DNA from: Acidilobaceae archaeon
GTDB taxonomy: Archaea; Thermoproteota; Thermoprotei_A; Sulfolobales; Acidilobaceae
Length of the DNA stretch: 7,456 nucleotides
NCBI GenBank assembly: GCA_027039295.1
Contig: JALWEW010000113.1
Span: forward strand, 1-7,456
Reading direction: 5' to 3'
Made by a program: the position numbers and the translations under genes. The notes under the pieces are model-generated. The model saw only the letters and a list, made by a program, of their open reading frames with translations, searched no databases and was not told the origin of the DNA. Below, in pieces: positions 6,607-7,456 of the stretch. Numbering within the stretch: position 1 is the first letter of the stretch; every line of letters starts with the position of its first letter.

Positions 6607-6629
6607 GGTGAAGAAGCGTAACTTCGCCG
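6606..6629. other. Hairpin in convergent gap (second of two)
   Basis: CGGTGAAG (6606-6613) pairs with CTTCGCCG (6622-6629) around the eight-base loop AAGCGTAA. In a plus-strand transcript the single imperfect pair is a U-G wobble; in a minus-strand transcript it becomes a C-A mismatch, so the structure fits the Lhr transcript better. It directly abuts the first hairpin. Confidence 0.4.
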
Positions 6630-6637
6630 AGCCTCTT

Positions 6638-7030
6638 CTAGCCCATGTGGGCCCTCATGATGCAGAGCGCGTTGAGCACGGGACCCGCGGAGCCTATAGC
6701 CGCGGCCAGGGCTAGTATTATCTTCGAGATTCCATGGACGCCGTAGGCCTCTATCATAACCCTTTCAAGGCTCGTCAGCCGCTTCGCCCTCTGGAGGCCC
6801 CACTCGAGGGCGGCTGGCAGGTAGAGGGCTAGCAGGACTCCTAGTGTGATAGTTAGTACGCTCCAGAGGGTCAGTCCCACGGTCCTCCCAGCCCACTCAA
6901 GGACGCGGCGCACTATGGCGTTTAGCTCGACGCCCCCTAGGCCGAGTATGTAGTAGGTGAGGGCGGCGTCCGCGGCCCTCTCGAATGCCCAGAGCGCTAT
7001 GAAGGCCTTCTGGTAGGGTTCCAGCCTCAA
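6638..7030 (-). CDS. Small three-helix membrane protein, DUF5658-like
   Basis: A 130-residue integral membrane protein of unknown function. Three hydrophobic helices are visible at about 9-31, 51-74 and 99-122, with a basic stretch (R81, K83, R84, R90) between the second and third. The first helix and loop read DAALTYYILGLGGVELNAIV (21-40), which fits the pattern D-x3-T...GG-x-E-x-N-P of DUF5658 proteins, with Ala in place of the usual Pro after Asn. The start is TTG at 7030, and its bases overlap the TGA stop of the upstream oxidoreductase gene as TTGA, so the two are probably translated together. A GAGGGGT purine patch ends about five bases before the start. The gene converges with the Lhr gene. 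No enzymatic residues are recognised, and the family match is from motif resemblance only. Confidence 0.72.
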   Translation of the reverse strand: MRLEPYQKAFIALWAFERAADAALTYYILGLGGVELNAIVRRVLEWAGRTVGLTLWSVLTITLGVLLALYLPAALEWGLQRAKRLTSLERVMIEAYGVHGISKIILALAAAIGSAGPVLNALCIMRAHMG

Positions 7031-7456
7031 GTGGTACCCCTCAAGGCCCGCCGGGGTAGGAGGGTGCGAGTAGGTCTCACCCCCGCGTCAAGCAGGGCTC
7101 TCATGGCCGCGTTGTGGCCGGGGATCCCTGTGACCTGTCCCCCGGGGTGGCTGGAGGCCGAGGCGTGGTAGAGGCCCTCTATAGGTGTCCTATAGTCGGC
7201 CCAGCCGGGTAGGGGCCTCCTGTCGAGTATGTGGCTACCCGTCATGGGTATGTGGTTCGGGGCCCCATTGGGGTTGCAGTACTCCTCATCCAACACGCTC
7301 CTGTCCACCGTTTCCACCTCGAGGGCCTCGACGCCTGATAGAGTCCACGCCAGCTCCCGAGGCTCCAGGCTGGTGGCACCGGAGAACACCATTGTATGCG
7401 GCCCCCCTGTTGGGGGCTCGTAGAGGCTCGGGTAGACTACCTCGCCCGAGACGCCC
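7027..7456 (-). CDS. Phytoene dehydrogenase-like FAD oxidoreductase (5' end outside window)
   Basis: Only the C-terminal 142 residues are present; the reading frame is open to the right edge, so the Met at 7392 is internal. The segment TPIEGLYHASASSHPGGQV followed by TGIPGHNAA is the C-terminal FAD-binding signature of the phytoene desaturase/CrtI-like amine oxidase superfamily (COG1233 type), where the usual form is HPGGGVxGxPGxNAA; here Gln replaces the third Gly. The preceding NHIPMTGSHILDRRPLPG region is like that of archaeal and PYROXD2-like members rather than plant carotenoid enzymes. Such enzymes use FAD to oxidise or reduce isoprenoid or other lipid-like substrates; the substrate here cannot be assigned. 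A short basic tail (PRRALRGTT) ends the protein. Its TGA overlaps the TTG start of the downstream membrane protein gene, indicating an operon. Confidence 0.85.
   Translation of the reverse strand, partial: GVSGEVVYPSLYEPPTGGPHTMVFSGATSLEPRELAWTLSGVEALEVETVDRSVLDEEYCNPNGAPNHIPMTGSHILDRRPLPGWADYRTPIEGLYHASASSHPGGQVTGIPGHNAAMRALLDAGVRPTRTLLPRRALRGTT

Noticed and set aside
7027..7392. Treating the Met at 7392 as the start of a small 121-residue protein
   Set aside because: The frame continues open to the right edge and the visible part is only the C-terminal FAD-binding portion of a much larger family, so this is a truncated gene.

Overview
The window looks like chromosomal DNA of a hyperthermophilic crenarchaeon, probably Desulfurococcales or a relative. 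The signs are heavy use of AGG/AGA and ATA codons, several GTG or TTG starts, a GGTGA Shine-Dalgarno site, short AT-rich TATA-like boxes, a T-rich terminator without a clear hairpin, and proteins of archaeal type (an archaeal Lhr helicase, an L24e-like zinc finger, a stalked surface peptidase). The lineage is inferred from these features and not from any database match.

Layout, left to right. (1) 1-534, minus: the 5' portion of a fused molybdopterin synthase gene, MoaD followed in frame by MoaE, cut by the left edge. (2) 535-876: a non-coding gap with a T-rich terminator for the next gene and a weak promoter for the fusion. (3) 877-3225, minus: a 782-residue exported clostripain-family (C11) cysteine peptidase carried on a coiled-coil stalk of 28-residue repeats with a C-terminal membrane anchor. 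(4) 3331-3573, minus: an 80-residue zinc finger protein of the L24e/TRASH type. (5) 3687-6536, plus: a complete 949-residue Lhr-type superfamily 2 helicase, divergent from the zinc finger gene across a short AT-containing promoter region. (6) 6537-6637: a convergent gap with two adjacent hairpins. (7) 6638-7030, minus: a small three-helix membrane protein resembling DUF5658. (8) 7027-7456, minus: the C-terminal part of a phytoene dehydrogenase-like FAD oxidoreductase cut by the right edge, whose stop codon overlaps the start of the membrane protein gene.

The genes do not form one pathway. The only clear operon is oxidoreductase plus membrane protein. The Lhr/zinc finger pair shares an upstream region and may be co-regulated. 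The peptidase probably acts at the cell surface, and the MoaD-MoaE fusion belongs to molybdenum/tungsten cofactor synthesis. The most interesting points are the MoaD-MoaE fusion, whose essential Gly-Gly end is buried inside the chain, and the membrane-tethered peptidase on a regular heptad stalk. There is no CRISPR array, rRNA, recognisable tRNA, insertion sequence or prophage.
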